The position numbers were made by a program, and so were the translations under genes. From an uncultured Oscillospiraceae bacterium (lineage in GTDB: Bacteria > Bacillota > Clostridia > Oscillospirales > Oscillospiraceae), in the NCBI GenBank assembly GCA_910584285.1, contig CAJTYK010000006.1:5463-69462 (forward strand): 64,000 nucleotides of DNA, written 5' to 3'. Positions 24,060 through 32,905 of this stretch are shown one piece after another (the stretch's first letter is position 1; every line of letters begins with the position of its first letter). Below the pieces are notes generated by a model. That model was not told where the DNA came from, searched no databases, and was given only the letters and a program-made list of their open reading frames with translations.

Positions 24060-24320
24060 ATGACAGATTTAATGGACACCATCTACGCAAAGGTATGCGG
24101 CGACCTTGCGGCGGAGCTCCTGGGGGAGGACGGCGAATACCTCAGCCGGACGCGGTATCTGGACGCCCAGCGGGAACGCCTGTGCGCCGCGCTGGACGGG
24201 GACGCCGCCCAGCAGGTCATCGATCTGCTGGACGAACAGGGGGCCATCGGCGAGCTGCGGGAGTTCGCCTGCTTCCGGGTGGGGTTCCGGATGGCGCTGG
24301 CGCTTATAAATCCAGCATAA
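24060..24320 (+). CDS. DUF6809-like small helical protein (cassette 2)
   Basis: 86 residues. The start at 24060 is chosen from AAAGGGG 7 bases upstream; earlier in-frame ATGs lie before the promoter's -10 or lack a ribosome site. TDLMDTIYAKVCGDLAAELL, QRERLCAALDGDAAQQVIDL and ACFRVGFRMALALINPA show the same helical layout and length as the protein at 20161-20418. The last 17 bases overlap the 3' end of thiI on the opposite strand. Function unknown; probably the regulated partner of the XRE protein. Confidence 0.7.
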   Translation: MTDLMDTIYAKVCGDLAAELLGEDGEYLSRTRYLDAQRERLCAALDGDAAQQVIDLLDEQGAIGELREFACFRVGFRMALALINPA

Positions 24321-25476
24321 TCCGCTCGATCCCGGCCACCGCGTCCTCCACCATGGCCTCCACGTCCAGCGCCTGCTCCGCCTCCTCCAGCTCCTCCGGC
24401 TTGGGCTTGGTGCGGGGGTGCTTGGGGGTGAACACGGTGCAGCAGTCCTCATAGGGCAGGATGGAGGTTTCAAACGTCCCGATTTTCCGGGAGATCCGCA
24501 CGATCTCCTCCTTGTCCATCCCCACCAAGGGCCGCAGGACGGGGAGGGTGCACACCCCGTCGGTGCACACCATGGCGTCCAGGGTCTGGCTGGCCACCTG
24601 GCCCACCGACTCGCCGGTGACCAGGGCCTGGATGCCGTTCTGCTCCGCCACCCGGCAGGCGATGCGCATCATGAACCGCCGCATGAGGATGGTGAACAGC
24701 TCCTCGGGGCAGGAGCGGCGCAGCTCCTCCTGGATCTTGGTGAAGGGCACCACATGGACGCACTGCTTGCCGGTGTAGGGCACCAGCAGGCGGGCCAGCT
24801 CCAGCACCTTCTCCTTTGCCTCCGGGGAGGTGTAGGGGTAGGAGTAGTAGTGGATCATGTCCACGATCACCCCCCGCTTGGCGATCATCCAGGAGGCCAC
24901 CGGGGAGTCGATGCCGCCGGACAGCAGGGACAGCGCCCTGCCCCCCATGCCCACGGGCAGGCCCCCCGCCCCCGGCTCCGGGTCGGCGTGGACGTAGGCG
25001 TCGAAGTCCCGCACCTCCACGTGGATGGTGAGCTCCGGGTGGTGCATATCCGCCGTCAGGCGGGGGAACCGCTGGTGGAGCTCGCCCCCCACGTACTGGG
25101 ACAGCTGGATGGAGGTCATGGGGAAGGACTTGTCCGCCCGCTTGCTCTCCACCTTGAAGGATTTTACCGCCCGGAGCTTGTCCCCCAGGTAGTCGGCGGC
25201 GCAGTCGGTGATGGCGTCCTTGTCCTTGGGGCAGGCCCGGGCCCGGCACAGGCCCACCGCCCCGAACAACTTCGTCATGGCCGTCCACGCGCCCTCGAAG
25301 TCCGCCGTGTCGTCCAGCGGCTCCACGTAGGTGGTGGACTGGCGGGTGTATACCTTGAAGGGGCCGTACTTCTTCAGCCGCCGCTTGGCGTTGCCCATGA
25401 GCTTTTCCTCAAAGCCCCGGCGGTTCAGGCCCTTTAATACCATTTCGCCCTGCTTGAGCAGGATGATCTCTCCCAT
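24304..25476 (-). CDS. thiI: tRNA 4-thiouridine synthetase ThiI
   Basis: 390 residues. A THUMP RNA-binding domain occupies about 60-165, followed by the PP-loop ATP pyrophosphatase motif ALSLLSGGIDSPVASWM near residue 185 and the downstream VTGESVGQVASQTLDAM block. It adenylates U8 of tRNA for sulfur transfer. There is no C-terminal rhodanese domain, as in most Firmicutes, where a dedicated NifS-type cysteine desulfurase hands over the sulfur; no such gene lies in this window. It may also supply sulfur for thiazole synthesis. Start at ATG 25476 with AAGGGAA upstream. Confidence 0.94.
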   Translation of the reverse strand: MGEIILLKQGEMVLKGLNRRGFEEKLMGNAKRRLKKYGPFKVYTRQSTTYVEPLDDTADFEGAWTAMTKLFGAVGLCRARACPKDKDAITDCAADYLGDKLRAVKSFKVESKRADKSFPMTSIQLSQYVGGELHQRFPRLTADMHHPELTIHVEVRDFDAYVHADPEPGAGGLPVGMGGRALSLLSGGIDSPVASWMIAKRGVIVDMIHYYSYPYTSPEAKEKVLELARLLVPYTGKQCVHVVPFTKIQEELRRSCPEELFTILMRRFMMRIACRVAEQNGIQALVTGESVGQVASQTLDAMVCTDGVCTLPVLRPLVGMDKEEIVRISRKIGTFETSILPYEDCCTVFTPKHPRTKPKPEELEEAEQALDVEAMVEDAVAGIERIMLDL

Positions 25477-25562
25477 GTCAATTCCCTTGCTTTCCTGTGA
25501 TAAAATCTCCGCCCAATGTCGTTACCGGGGCGATACGAAAATTCTATAGCAACGGCCTGTCA

Positions 25563-25625
25563 GCGAGCTTCAAGCTCGCGAGTCTAAGACTCTTTTGGTT
25601 ACTTTTTCTCTCGAGAAAAAGTAAC
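25563..25625 (-). repeat. Three tandem palindromes forming the 3' end of comF
   Basis: GCGAGCTTCAAGCTCGC (25563-25579), GAGTCTAAGACTC (25580-25592) and GTTACTTTTTCT-N4-AGAAAAAGTAAC (25598-25625) follow each other. The last one encodes the final residues and stop codon of comF and shares its sequence with the element at 32778-32807. Read on the minus strand they could act as terminator-like hairpins. The rest of the thiI-comF gap holds nothing recognisable. Confidence 0.75.
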
Positions 25626-26270
25626 TCGGGCCTGGGCGAACGTGAGGGCTGCCACCGTCCCCGCCCCGGCGGAGCGCAGGCAGGCGGCGCACTGGCCCAG
25701 GGTGGAGCCGGTGGTCACCACGTCGTCCACCAGTACCATCCGCTTCCCGGCCAGATCCAGCCCCGGCTTGGCCCGGTAGGCCCCGGCGATGTTGGCCCGC
25801 CGCTCCTCCTCCGTCTGGAGGCGGGACTGCTCCCCGGCGGCCCGGATCTTCTCCAGGGTTGGTTCCACGGGGATGCCGGCGACCTCTCCCACCCGGCGGG
25901 CCAGCAGCTCCGCCTGATCGTAGCCCCGGCGCTTTTTTCGCTTGGGGTGGAGGGGCGCCCAGGTGATCAGATCCACCGTGCCGTCCCAGCGGTCGGCCAG
26001 GCACTGGGCCATCAGATCTCCGAACAGGGCGGCGTGGGTGGCGCCTCCGTTGAATTTGTAGCGGTGGACGGCCTCCCGCACCCCGTCCCGGTACCACAGC
26101 GGGGACAGACAGGCGTCGCAGCCCTCCACCGGCCCGCCGGGGCCGTCCGTCCAGGGCAGCGCCCCCTCGCACAGGGCGCACATCCCCTCCTCACCCCGCT
26201 CCAGAATCCGGCCGCAGAAGGGGCACTTAGGCGGATAGAGCAGCGCCAGAAGGGTCTGGAACAGCTTCAC
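25599..26270 (-). CDS. comF: ComF-family phosphoribosyltransferase-like protein
   Basis: 223 residues from GTG 26270, which overlaps the stop of the upstream gene as GTGA. The zinc-finger start CPFCGRI and MCALCEG, then LSPLWYRDGVREAVHRYKF, AEQSRL-like GEQSRLQTEEERRANI, and the PRPP loop MVLVDDVVTTGSTL (about residues 185-198) match ComF/GntX. ComF proteins assist single-stranded DNA handling in natural transformation. The last residues VTFSREKK are encoded by a palindromic element, so the native C-terminus may have been altered. Confidence 0.9.
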   Translation of the reverse strand: MKLFQTLLALLYPPKCPFCGRILERGEEGMCALCEGALPWTDGPGGPVEGCDACLSPLWYRDGVREAVHRYKFNGGATHAALFGDLMAQCLADRWDGTVDLITWAPLHPKRKKRRGYDQAELLARRVGEVAGIPVEPTLEKIRAAGEQSRLQTEEERRANIAGAYRAKPGLDLAGKRMVLVDDVVTTGSTLGQCAACLRSAGAGTVAALTFAQARVTFSREKK

Positions 26271-26452
26271 GGCCCGTCGTCCCCGGGCAGGGGGTCGATG
26301 GGGCCGTTCTTTTTCTCGAAGTCCAGCACGCACTGGTTCATCAGGTACAGGATCTGACGGCTCATGGAGCGGCCTTCATAGGCCGCCACCGACCGGAATT
26401 TGTCGTGGAGCTCCCGGTTCATCCGGATGGTGAGGTAAATCTTGTCCTTCAT
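26267..26452 (-). CDS. Arc-like ribbon-helix-helix protein
   Basis: 61 residues: KIYLTIRMNRELHDKFRSVA forms a ribbon strand and first helix, and EGRSMSRQILYLMNQCVLD the second helix, the Arc/MetJ-type DNA-binding fold. Its 3' end overlaps the GTG start of comF by four bases, so they are co-translated. Likely a small DNA-binding regulator; target unknown, and association with comF in this position is the only functional clue. Confidence 0.75.
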   Translation of the reverse strand: MKDKIYLTIRMNRELHDKFRSVAAYEGRSMSRQILYLMNQCVLDFEKKNGPIDPLPGDDGP

Positions 26453-26628
26453 TGGCCCAGCCCCCTTTTCAGGCAGTCATAGGACAACAATACTCGGTAG
26501 ATTGATTTTTAGCGAATTTTCAAGGTATTTTTAAGGTATAAAATCTGCTGCGGGGATGCTGCCACGGGACAGGCGCGGGAGCCCGCCGCGGGCGGTTGGG
26601 CAGGCTGAACGTGGAGAAAGCGCAAAAG

Positions 26629-26658
26629 AACCGCCCGGAGGAGCTCCCCCGGGCGGTA
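26629..26658 (-). terminator. Terminator of secG
   Basis: ACCGCCCGG and CCGGGCGGT arms downstream of the secG stop codon; on the minus strand the hairpin is followed by TTCTTTTG. The 200 bases between this and the RHH gene contain no gene. Confidence 0.7.
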
Positions 26659-26672
26659 TGCTTTCGCGGATG

Positions 26673-26909
26673 TTACAGCAGGCAGATGATCAGGGTGAGG
26701 ATCATAAAGACCACGGCCACCCACTTCGTCATGCGGGCCAGCCGGGCGTCGGCGGACTTGGCCTTGTTCTTGGACAGGAAGGTGTCCGCACCGCCGGCGA
26801 TAGCGCCGGACAGGCCGGCGCTCTTGCCGGACTGGAGCATGACGATGGCCACCAGGGCCAGGGCCACGATGAAGTAGATGATGGACAAAACGATCTGGGC
26901 GGTAGTCAT
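26673..26909 (-). CDS. secG: Preprotein translocase subunit SecG
   Basis: 78 residues from ATG 26909 (AAGGA is 10 bases upstream; an ATG at 26918 is too close to it). Two membrane helices (IVLSIIYFIVALALVAIVML and WVAVVFMILTLIICLL) flank the conserved loop QSGKSAGLSGAIAGGADTFL, the SecG signature. It is the small third subunit of the SecYEG channel and promotes export. The gene stands alone between terminator and the divergent recJ promoter. Confidence 0.95.
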   Translation of the reverse strand: MTTAQIVLSIIYFIVALALVAIVMLQSGKSAGLSGAIAGGADTFLSKNKAKSADARLARMTKWVAVVFMILTLIICLL

Positions 26910-27060
26910 GTGACTCATATCCTTTCCGTTGAAGGGTTTTTTTCTGAAAACGGGCGGCCTGCCCTCGCAAGTGTAAGCTATAATACCACATTCAGAGACA
27001 GATTGCAAGGGGTATTTCCCGGCGGGACAGGAAAAAAGAGCCGCCCCCCTGGTTTACCTG

Positions 27061-27089
27061 TTGAAATGGCTCTGGAAACTTGGTATAAT
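27061..27089 (+). promoter_or_regulatory. Sigma-A promoter of recJ
   Basis: TTGAAA at 27061-27066, 17-base spacer, TATAAT at 27084-27089. The message would start near 27096, so open-frame codons before that do not belong to recJ. Confidence 0.85.
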
Positions 27090-27149
27090 AAGATGTTATG
27101 TATCAGGAGAGGAGGCCCCAGGCGGGGCGGAAAAGCAGGGTATGACGGG

Positions 27150-29213
27150 ATGAGATACGACAACTGGAAGATACGCGGGCCCGGCCTGCCCAGCCTCCGG
27201 CGGGAGCTGGAGGAGGCGGGACTTGCCCCGCTGTGCGCCGCGGTACTGGCCGCCCGGGGGATCGGGGGCCGGGAGGAGGCCGCCCGCTTCCTGGCCGACG
27301 GCCCGGAGCGGTTTCACGATCCCTTTTTGCTCAAGGACATGGACAGGGCCGTGGCTCGGGTGCACCGGGCCATTGAGACGGGGGAGACGGTGTGCGTCTA
27401 CGGGGACTATGACGTGGACGGCATCACCGCCACCTGCCTGCTCACCGAGGCACTGGCCCTGCTGGGCGGGAAGGCGGTCAGCTATATCCCCGACCGCTCG
27501 GAGGAGGGCTACGGCCTGAACCCCCGGGCGGTGGAGAGGCTGGGGTCGCAGGGGGTTACCCTCATCGTCACCGTGGACTGCGGCATCACCGCAGCGGCGG
27601 AGGTGGACTATGCCCGCTCGCTGGGGGTGGACGTGGTGGTGACCGATCACCACCACTGCAAAACCGCCATCCCCAACGGGGCGGCGGTGGTGGATCCCCG
27701 GCGGCCCGACTGTACCTACCCCTTCCCGGAGCTGGCGGGGGTGGGAGTGGCATTGAAGCTGGCCCAGGCCCTGGCGGGCCCGGAGCGGGCGGAGGAGCTG
27801 CTGCTGCGCTTTGGGGAGCTGGCTGCCGTCGGCACCGTGGCCGATGTGATGCGCCTCACTGACGAGAACCGGGCCCTGGTGCGGCAGGGGTTGGCCCTGC
27901 TGGGCCGGACAAAGCGGCCCGGGCTGCGGGCTCTGCTGCGGGAGGCAGGGCTGGAGCCCGGGGGGACACCCACGGCGGTGACCATCGGCTACGGCCTGGC
28001 CCCCCGGATCAACGCCGCGGGCCGAATGGAGCAGGCCATGGTGGCCCTGGAGCTCCTCCTCACCCGGGACGTGGATCGAGGAGAGGAGCTGGCAGGCATC
28101 CTGTGCAGCCTGAATCGGGAGCGGCAGGCCATCGAGCTGGAGATCTACCGACAGTGCGACGCTATGTTAGAGGAAAACCCCGCCCTGGCCCAGCCCTGCG
28201 TGGTGATGGCGGGAGAGGGCTGGCACCAGGGGGTGGTGGGCATTGTGGCCTCCCGGCTGGCGGAGAAATACGCCTGCCCCACCTTTATGATCAGTTTGGA
28301 GCACGGCTTGGGCAAGGCGTCCTGTCGCTCCTTCGGGGGGTTCAACCTGTTCGCTGCCTTGGAACAGTGCGCCCCTCTGTTTGAGGCCTACGGCGGCCAC
28401 GAGATGGCGGCGGGCTTCACCATCCGGGAGGAGAATATCCCCTCATTCCGGGAGCGGATCTGCGCGCTGGTGTCGGAGTACGCCGGGGGCGAGCCCATGG
28501 AGTCCTCCATCGACGTGGACGCGGAGGTGGACGACTGTGCCCTGCTGAGCACCGGGCAGGTGGACGGCCTGTCTGTGCTGGAGCCCTTCGGGACGGGCAA
28601 CCCCAAGCCGGTGCTGCTGCTGCGCTCGGCGGCGGTGCTGTCCTGCTGCGACGTGGGGAACGGGCGGCACCTGAAGATGCGGGTGCGGCGGGACGGGGTG
28701 GTGCTGGACGCCATCTTCTTCTCCGCCAACTGCGCCCAGTGCGGCGTATCCCAGGGGGACAGGCTGGATCTGCTCTTTCACCCCCAGATCAATGAATTTC
28801 GGGGCAGCCGCGCGGTGCAGCTCCAGATCTGCGACCTGCGCCCCGCCCCCACCAGGGCCCAGCTGGAGCAGGAGCTGTTCCGGCGGCTCCAGGAGGGGGA
28901 GGCTCTGTCCCGGTGGGAGGCGGGCCTGTTGCTGCCCTCCCGGCAGGACTTTGCCCGGCTGTGGCGCTTTTTGGAGCGGGCCTGCGCCGGGGACGGGGCG
29001 CCTACCGGCCTCGCCCTGCTGAAGCAGGCGGCCCGGCAGCCGGACGGACGGTGGGCCTATGGCCGCACCCTGGTGTGCCTCCATGTGATGGGAGATCGGG
29101 GGCTGCTGGCGGTGGAGCGGGAGCGGCTGCGCCTGTGCCGCCCGGAGCGCAAAGTGGATCTGGAGCAGGCGGAACTGATGCGGCAGCTGCGGATCTTTTT
29201 AGACGAGGATTGA
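27150..29213 (+). CDS. recJ: Single-stranded-DNA-specific exonuclease RecJ
   Basis: 687 residues. The start at 27150 is set by the promoter at 27061-27089 and by homology of RYDNWKIRGP. DHH-family motifs: VYGDYDVDGITATCLL (motif I), TVDCGITAAAEVDYA, VTDHHHCK (motif III) and the DHHA1 element GGHEMAAGF. It degrades single-stranded DNA 5' to 3' with Mn2+/Mg2+ in recombination and mismatch repair. C-terminal residues about 600-687 form an extra domain. No good Shine-Dalgarno spacing is seen (AGGG 9 bases upstream). relA/spoT follows 78 bases later. Confidence 0.94.
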   Translation: MRYDNWKIRGPGLPSLRRELEEAGLAPLCAAVLAARGIGGREEAARFLADGPERFHDPFLLKDMDRAVARVHRAIETGETVCVYGDYDVDGITATCLLTEALALLGGKAVSYIPDRSEEGYGLNPRAVERLGSQGVTLIVTVDCGITAAAEVDYARSLGVDVVVTDHHHCKTAIPNGAAVVDPRRPDCTYPFPELAGVGVALKLAQALAGPERAEELLLRFGELAAVGTVADVMRLTDENRALVRQGLALLGRTKRPGLRALLREAGLEPGGTPTAVTIGYGLAPRINAAGRMEQAMVALELLLTRDVDRGEELAGILCSLNRERQAIELEIYRQCDAMLEENPALAQPCVVMAGEGWHQGVVGIVASRLAEKYACPTFMISLEHGLGKASCRSFGGFNLFAALEQCAPLFEAYGGHEMAAGFTIREENIPSFRERICALVSEYAGGEPMESSIDVDAEVDDCALLSTGQVDGLSVLEPFGTGNPKPVLLLRSAAVLSCCDVGNGRHLKMRVRRDGVVLDAIFFSANCAQCGVSQGDRLDLLFHPQINEFRGSRAVQLQICDLRPAPTRAQLEQELFRRLQEGEALSRWEAGLLLPSRQDFARLWRFLERACAGDGAPTGLALLKQAARQPDGRWAYGRTLVCLHVMGDRGLLAVERERLRLCRPERKVDLEQAELMRQLRIFLDED

Positions 29214-29291
29214 CCGGGTGGAACGCGCCCGACGGGATCCCCGCACAGTCCAGGGAAGCGGGCCCCGCTTCCGCAAAGGAGGATCCATACT

Positions 29292-31526
29292 ATGGATTTA
29301 GCCCATGAACGATATGAAGAACTGGAACAGCACATCTTAAAGACCAACCCCGCCGCTGATGTGGCGCGGATTCGGGCGGCCTTTGAGTATGCCAACAACC
29401 ACCACGGGCCCCAGCTGCGCAAGAGCGGGGAGCCCTATATCATCCACCCCATCGCCGTGGCCGAGATCATCAATGAGCTGGAGCTGGATCAGGACTCCAT
29501 TGTGGCCGCCCTGCTCCACGACTGCATTGAGGACACGGACTCCACCCACGACGAGATCGCCCGGCTGTTCGGCGCCCAGGTGGCGGATCTGGTGGAGGGG
29601 GTTACCAAGCTCACCCGGATGCAGTACACCTCCCGGGAGGACGAGCAGATGGAGAACCTGCGCAAGATGTTCATGGCCATGGCCAAGGACGTGCGGGTGA
29701 TCCTCATCAAGCTGTGCGACCGGCTCCACAACATGCGTACACTCCAATACCAGTCCGACGCTAAGCAGAAGGAGAAGTCCCTGGAAACCATGGAGGTGTA
29801 CGCCCCCATCGCCCACCGGCTGGGAATGCAGAAGCTGAAATGGGAGCTGGAGGATCTGGCCCTGAAGTACCTGGATCCGGTGGGCTACCACGATGTGGAG
29901 CAGGCCCTCCGGGATCTGACCACGGAGAACTCCGAGTTCCTGGAACGGATGCAGAAGCAGATCGAGGAGCGCCTCCGGGCGGACGGCCTGCACTGCACAG
30001 TGTACGGGCGGCTCAAGCACCTGTACTCCATCTACCGGAAGATGTACGCCCAGAACAAGACCATCAAGGAGATCTTCGACATCTATGCCTTCCGGGTCAT
30101 GGTGGACGACATCCCCTCCTGCTACAATGTGCTGGGCTGCATCCACGATATGTTCAAGCCGGTGCTGGGCCGGTTCAAGGACTATATCGGCACACCCAAG
30201 CCCAACGGCTACCAGTCCCTCCACACCACGGTCATCGGCCGGGAGGCCATCCCCTTTGAGGTGCAGATCCGCACCTGGCAGATGCATCAGACAGCGGAGT
30301 ACGGCGTGGCCGCCCACTGGAAGTACAAGCAGGGCATGGCCAACGAGAAGCTGGGCACCGAGCGGGAGTTCGAGTGGGTGCGCAAGCTGCTGGAGAGCCA
30401 GCAGGACGCCGACCCGGACGAATTTGTGCGCACGCTGCGGGTGGATATGTTCTCCGACGAGGTGTTTGTGTTCACCCCCAACGGGGATGTGAAAAGCCTG
30501 CCCGCTGGGGCCACCCCCATCGACTTTGCCTATTCCATCCACTCCGCCGTGGGCAACTCCATGACCGGGGCCCGGGTGAACGGGCGGATCGTCACCTTTG
30601 AGACGCCGCTGAAAAACGGCGACATCGTGGAGATCATCACCTCTAAAAACGCCCACGGCCCCAGCCGGGACTGGATGAAGATCTGCAAGTCCAACGAGGC
30701 CCGGAACAAGATCCGCCAGTGGTTCAAAAAGGAGCGCCGGGAGGAGAACATCGCCACCGGCCGGGCCATGTTCGAGACGGAGCTGAAGCACGCGGGGCTG
30801 TCCATCGCCGCCATCACCGCCACCGCCGAGCTCACCGAAACCCTGCTGCGGCGGGTGCGCTTCGGGGCGCTGGATGAGCTGTACGCCGCCATCGGCTACG
30901 GCGGTATGTCCGCCCAGAAGGCGGTGGGCCGGATGAAGGAGGAGCTCACCCGGCTGGGCCGGCTGGAGCGCCAGCGGGCGGAGCAGGAGGCCCTGCGCAC
31001 CGCCGCCACCGGGGAGGCCATCTTCCCCGCGGGCAAAGCGGGGGCCGTCCCCAAGCCCCGCCACTCGGACAACGGCATCATCGTGGAGGGGCTGGACAAC
31101 TGCATGGTGAAATTCTCCAAGTGCTGCACGCCGGTGCCCGGGGATCCGGTGGTGGGCTTCATCACCAAGGGCTACGGCGTGTCCATCCACCGGCAGGACT
31201 GCCCCAACGCCGACCCCGCCCGCCGCAAGCCGGAGGAGGAGGGCCGCTGGGTGAAGGTGTCCTGGGCGGAGGCCGGAGAGGACGCCCACTTCCGCACGTC
31301 CCTGGAGATCTCCGCCAAGGATCGGGACGGGCTGACCCTGGACGTGGCCATGGCGCTGTCCGCCCAGAAGGTGCGGCTGAACAACATCTCCGCCCGGAGC
31401 CAGCCGGACGGCTACGCCATGGTGAACCTGGAGCTGGCCGTCAAGGACAAGGCGGAGCTGTCCGCTGTCATCAACAAGCTGTCGGCGGTGCCGGGGGTGT
31501 TCCTGGTTCGCCGCGCGGGAGGCTGA
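29292..31526 (+). CDS. relA: Bifunctional (p)ppGpp synthetase/hydrolase (RelA/SpoT family)
   Basis: 744 residues. HD hydrolase domain: YIIHPIAVAEI, LLHDCIEDTDSTHDEI, KLCDRLHNMRT. Synthetase: RVMVDDIPSCYNVLG, RFKDYIGTPKPNGYQSLHTT and EVQIRTWQMHQTAEYGVAAH. A TGS domain (VFVFTPNGDVKSLPAGATPI), a zinc-finger-like region with KCCTPVPGDPVVGF, and a C-terminal ACT domain follow. It makes and hydrolyses the alarmone (p)ppGpp in response to amino acid starvation on the ribosome. GGAGGATCC precedes the ATG. Downstream lies the ATP-grasp gene, in the same orientation. Confidence 0.96.
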   Translation: MDLAHERYEELEQHILKTNPAADVARIRAAFEYANNHHGPQLRKSGEPYIIHPIAVAEIINELELDQDSIVAALLHDCIEDTDSTHDEIARLFGAQVADLVEGVTKLTRMQYTSREDEQMENLRKMFMAMAKDVRVILIKLCDRLHNMRTLQYQSDAKQKEKSLETMEVYAPIAHRLGMQKLKWELEDLALKYLDPVGYHDVEQALRDLTTENSEFLERMQKQIEERLRADGLHCTVYGRLKHLYSIYRKMYAQNKTIKEIFDIYAFRVMVDDIPSCYNVLGCIHDMFKPVLGRFKDYIGTPKPNGYQSLHTTVIGREAIPFEVQIRTWQMHQTAEYGVAAHWKYKQGMANEKLGTEREFEWVRKLLESQQDADPDEFVRTLRVDMFSDEVFVFTPNGDVKSLPAGATPIDFAYSIHSAVGNSMTGARVNGRIVTFETPLKNGDIVEIITSKNAHGPSRDWMKICKSNEARNKIRQWFKKERREENIATGRAMFETELKHAGLSIAAITATAELTETLLRRVRFGALDELYAAIGYGGMSAQKAVGRMKEELTRLGRLERQRAEQEALRTAATGEAIFPAGKAGAVPKPRHSDNGIIVEGLDNCMVKFSKCCTPVPGDPVVGFITKGYGVSIHRQDCPNADPARRKPEEEGRWVKVSWAEAGEDAHFRTSLEISAKDRDGLTLDVAMALSAQKVRLNNISARSQPDGYAMVNLELAVKDKAELSAVINKLSAVPGVFLVRRAGG

Positions 31527-31572
31527 GCTCCGCCCCCCTTGAAATACCTGTGTGTTAGGAGTTGGTTTTACA

Positions 31573-32793
31573 ATGGCTGACTGTGGGTTCCAGCCGCTTC
31601 TGTTCGGCGGCGATATCAATGTGTACAGCGTGGCCCGGGCCTTCCATGAGGCCTATGGGGTCAGGAGCATCGCCTTCGGCAAGTTCATCTCCTTCCCCTG
31701 CGCTTACAGCTCCATCATCGACTACCGGCCCTGTGTGGAGAACGAGGACGAGGCCGTGTTCCTGCAAAACGTGAAGAACGTGGCGGCGGAATGTGCGGAC
31801 AAGACCGTGTTGGTGATCGGCTGCGGGGACAGCTATGTGAAGCTGGCCGCCCATTTGAAGGGGCAGTTTCCCCCCAACGTGAAATGCAACTATATCAGCG
31901 GAGAGCTGCTGGACAGGCTCACCGATAAGGAGCAGTTCTACGCCCTGTGTGACAAGTACGGCATCGATCACCCGGCCACCTTCGTGTACGACGGCTCCAT
32001 GGGCCACGACTTCACCCTGCCCTGGGGGGCGCCCTACGTGGCCAAGCCCGCCGACGGGGTGGCCTACTGGGCCACGGGGCACAACGAGCTGAAAAAGGTG
32101 TATATCTGCCAAAGCTGGGAGGAGCTGCTTTCGGCGCTGGACGAGGTGTACGCCGCGGGCTATCCGGGCAAGATGATTTTGCAGGAGTTCGTCCCCGGGG
32201 ACGACACCTATATGCGGGTGCTCACCAACTACTCGGACACCCACGGAAAGGTGAAGCTGATGTGCCTGGGCCACGTGCTGCTGGAGGAGCACTCCCCCCA
32301 CGGCATCGGCAACCACGCCGTCATCATCACCGAGCACGACGAGGGGCTGTGCGACCGGATCCGGGGGATGCTGGAGGACATCGGCTACGTGGGCTTCTCC
32401 AACTTCGACATCAAGTACGATAGCCGGGACGGGAAGTACAAGGCCTTCGAGATCAACACGCGGCAGGGCCGCAGCAATTATTACGTCACCGGTTCAGGCC
32501 ACAACATCGCCGCGTATCTGGTGGGCGACCTCATTGAGGGGAGGGAACTGCCCCTGACGGTGGTGAAAAACCGCTCCCTGTGGCGGATGCTGCCCCGGCG
32601 GCTGGCGTACAAGTTCATCCCCAAGCGGTATCACCAGGAGATGCGGGCCCTGATCCGAGCGGGGGCCGACCGCCACTCCATGGAGTACCGGCCCGACTAC
32701 ACCGCCAAGCGGATCTGGCGGATCTGGAAAAACCACATCGGCTGCTATGTGCGGTTCAACAAATACTGCAAGAAACCGGTTACTTTTTCTTGA
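31573..32793 (+). CDS. ATP-grasp carboxylate-amine ligase, D-aspartate ligase-like
   Basis: 406 residues from ATG 31573 (TTAGGAG about 11 bases upstream). ATP-grasp features: YVAKPADGVAYW, ILQEFVPGDDTYMRV and the metal-binding FEINTRQGRSNYYVTGSG near residue 300. The last block resembles the D-aspartate ligases that add D-Asp to the stem-peptide side chain of peptidoglycan precursors. The next two genes encode an Asp/Glu racemase and a MurE-like ligase, so production and use of D-Asp for a cross-bridge is the best reading. The final residues VTFS and the stop come from a palindromic repeat. Specific substrate is inference. Confidence 0.72.
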   Translation: MADCGFQPLLFGGDINVYSVARAFHEAYGVRSIAFGKFISFPCAYSSIIDYRPCVENEDEAVFLQNVKNVAAECADKTVLVIGCGDSYVKLAAHLKGQFPPNVKCNYISGELLDRLTDKEQFYALCDKYGIDHPATFVYDGSMGHDFTLPWGAPYVAKPADGVAYWATGHNELKKVYICQSWEELLSALDEVYAAGYPGKMILQEFVPGDDTYMRVLTNYSDTHGKVKLMCLGHVLLEEHSPHGIGNHAVIITEHDEGLCDRIRGMLEDIGYVGFSNFDIKYDSRDGKYKAFEINTRQGRSNYYVTGSGHNIAAYLVGDLIEGRELPLTVVKNRSLWRMLPRRLAYKFIPKRYHQEMRALIRAGADRHSMEYRPDYTAKRIWRIWKNHIGCYVRFNKYCKKPVTFS

Positions 32794-32807
32794 AAGAAAA
32801 AGTAACC
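32778..32807 (+). repeat. Palindromic element at the 3' end of the ATP-grasp gene
   Basis: GGTTACTTTTTCT (32778-32790), loop TGAA, AGAAAAAGTAACC (32795-32807), followed by AAAAAGAACTTT. The stop codon TGA lies in the loop. The same arms occur at 25598-25625, there in the same orientation relative to comF. The 98 bases to the racemase gene hold nothing else. Confidence 0.8.
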
Positions 32808-32905
32808 AAAAAGAACTTTAAGCCGCTTCCGCCGCTTGGGGGAAACCAGCCGGTTCCGACGGCGGCGAAAACGGCCTCATGATTGGAAAGAATAGGAATA
32901 CACAT

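Noticed and set aside
26556..27149. N-terminal extension of recJ
   Set aside because: It is antisense to secG and lies upstream of the recJ promoter at 27061-27089; the true start is 27150.
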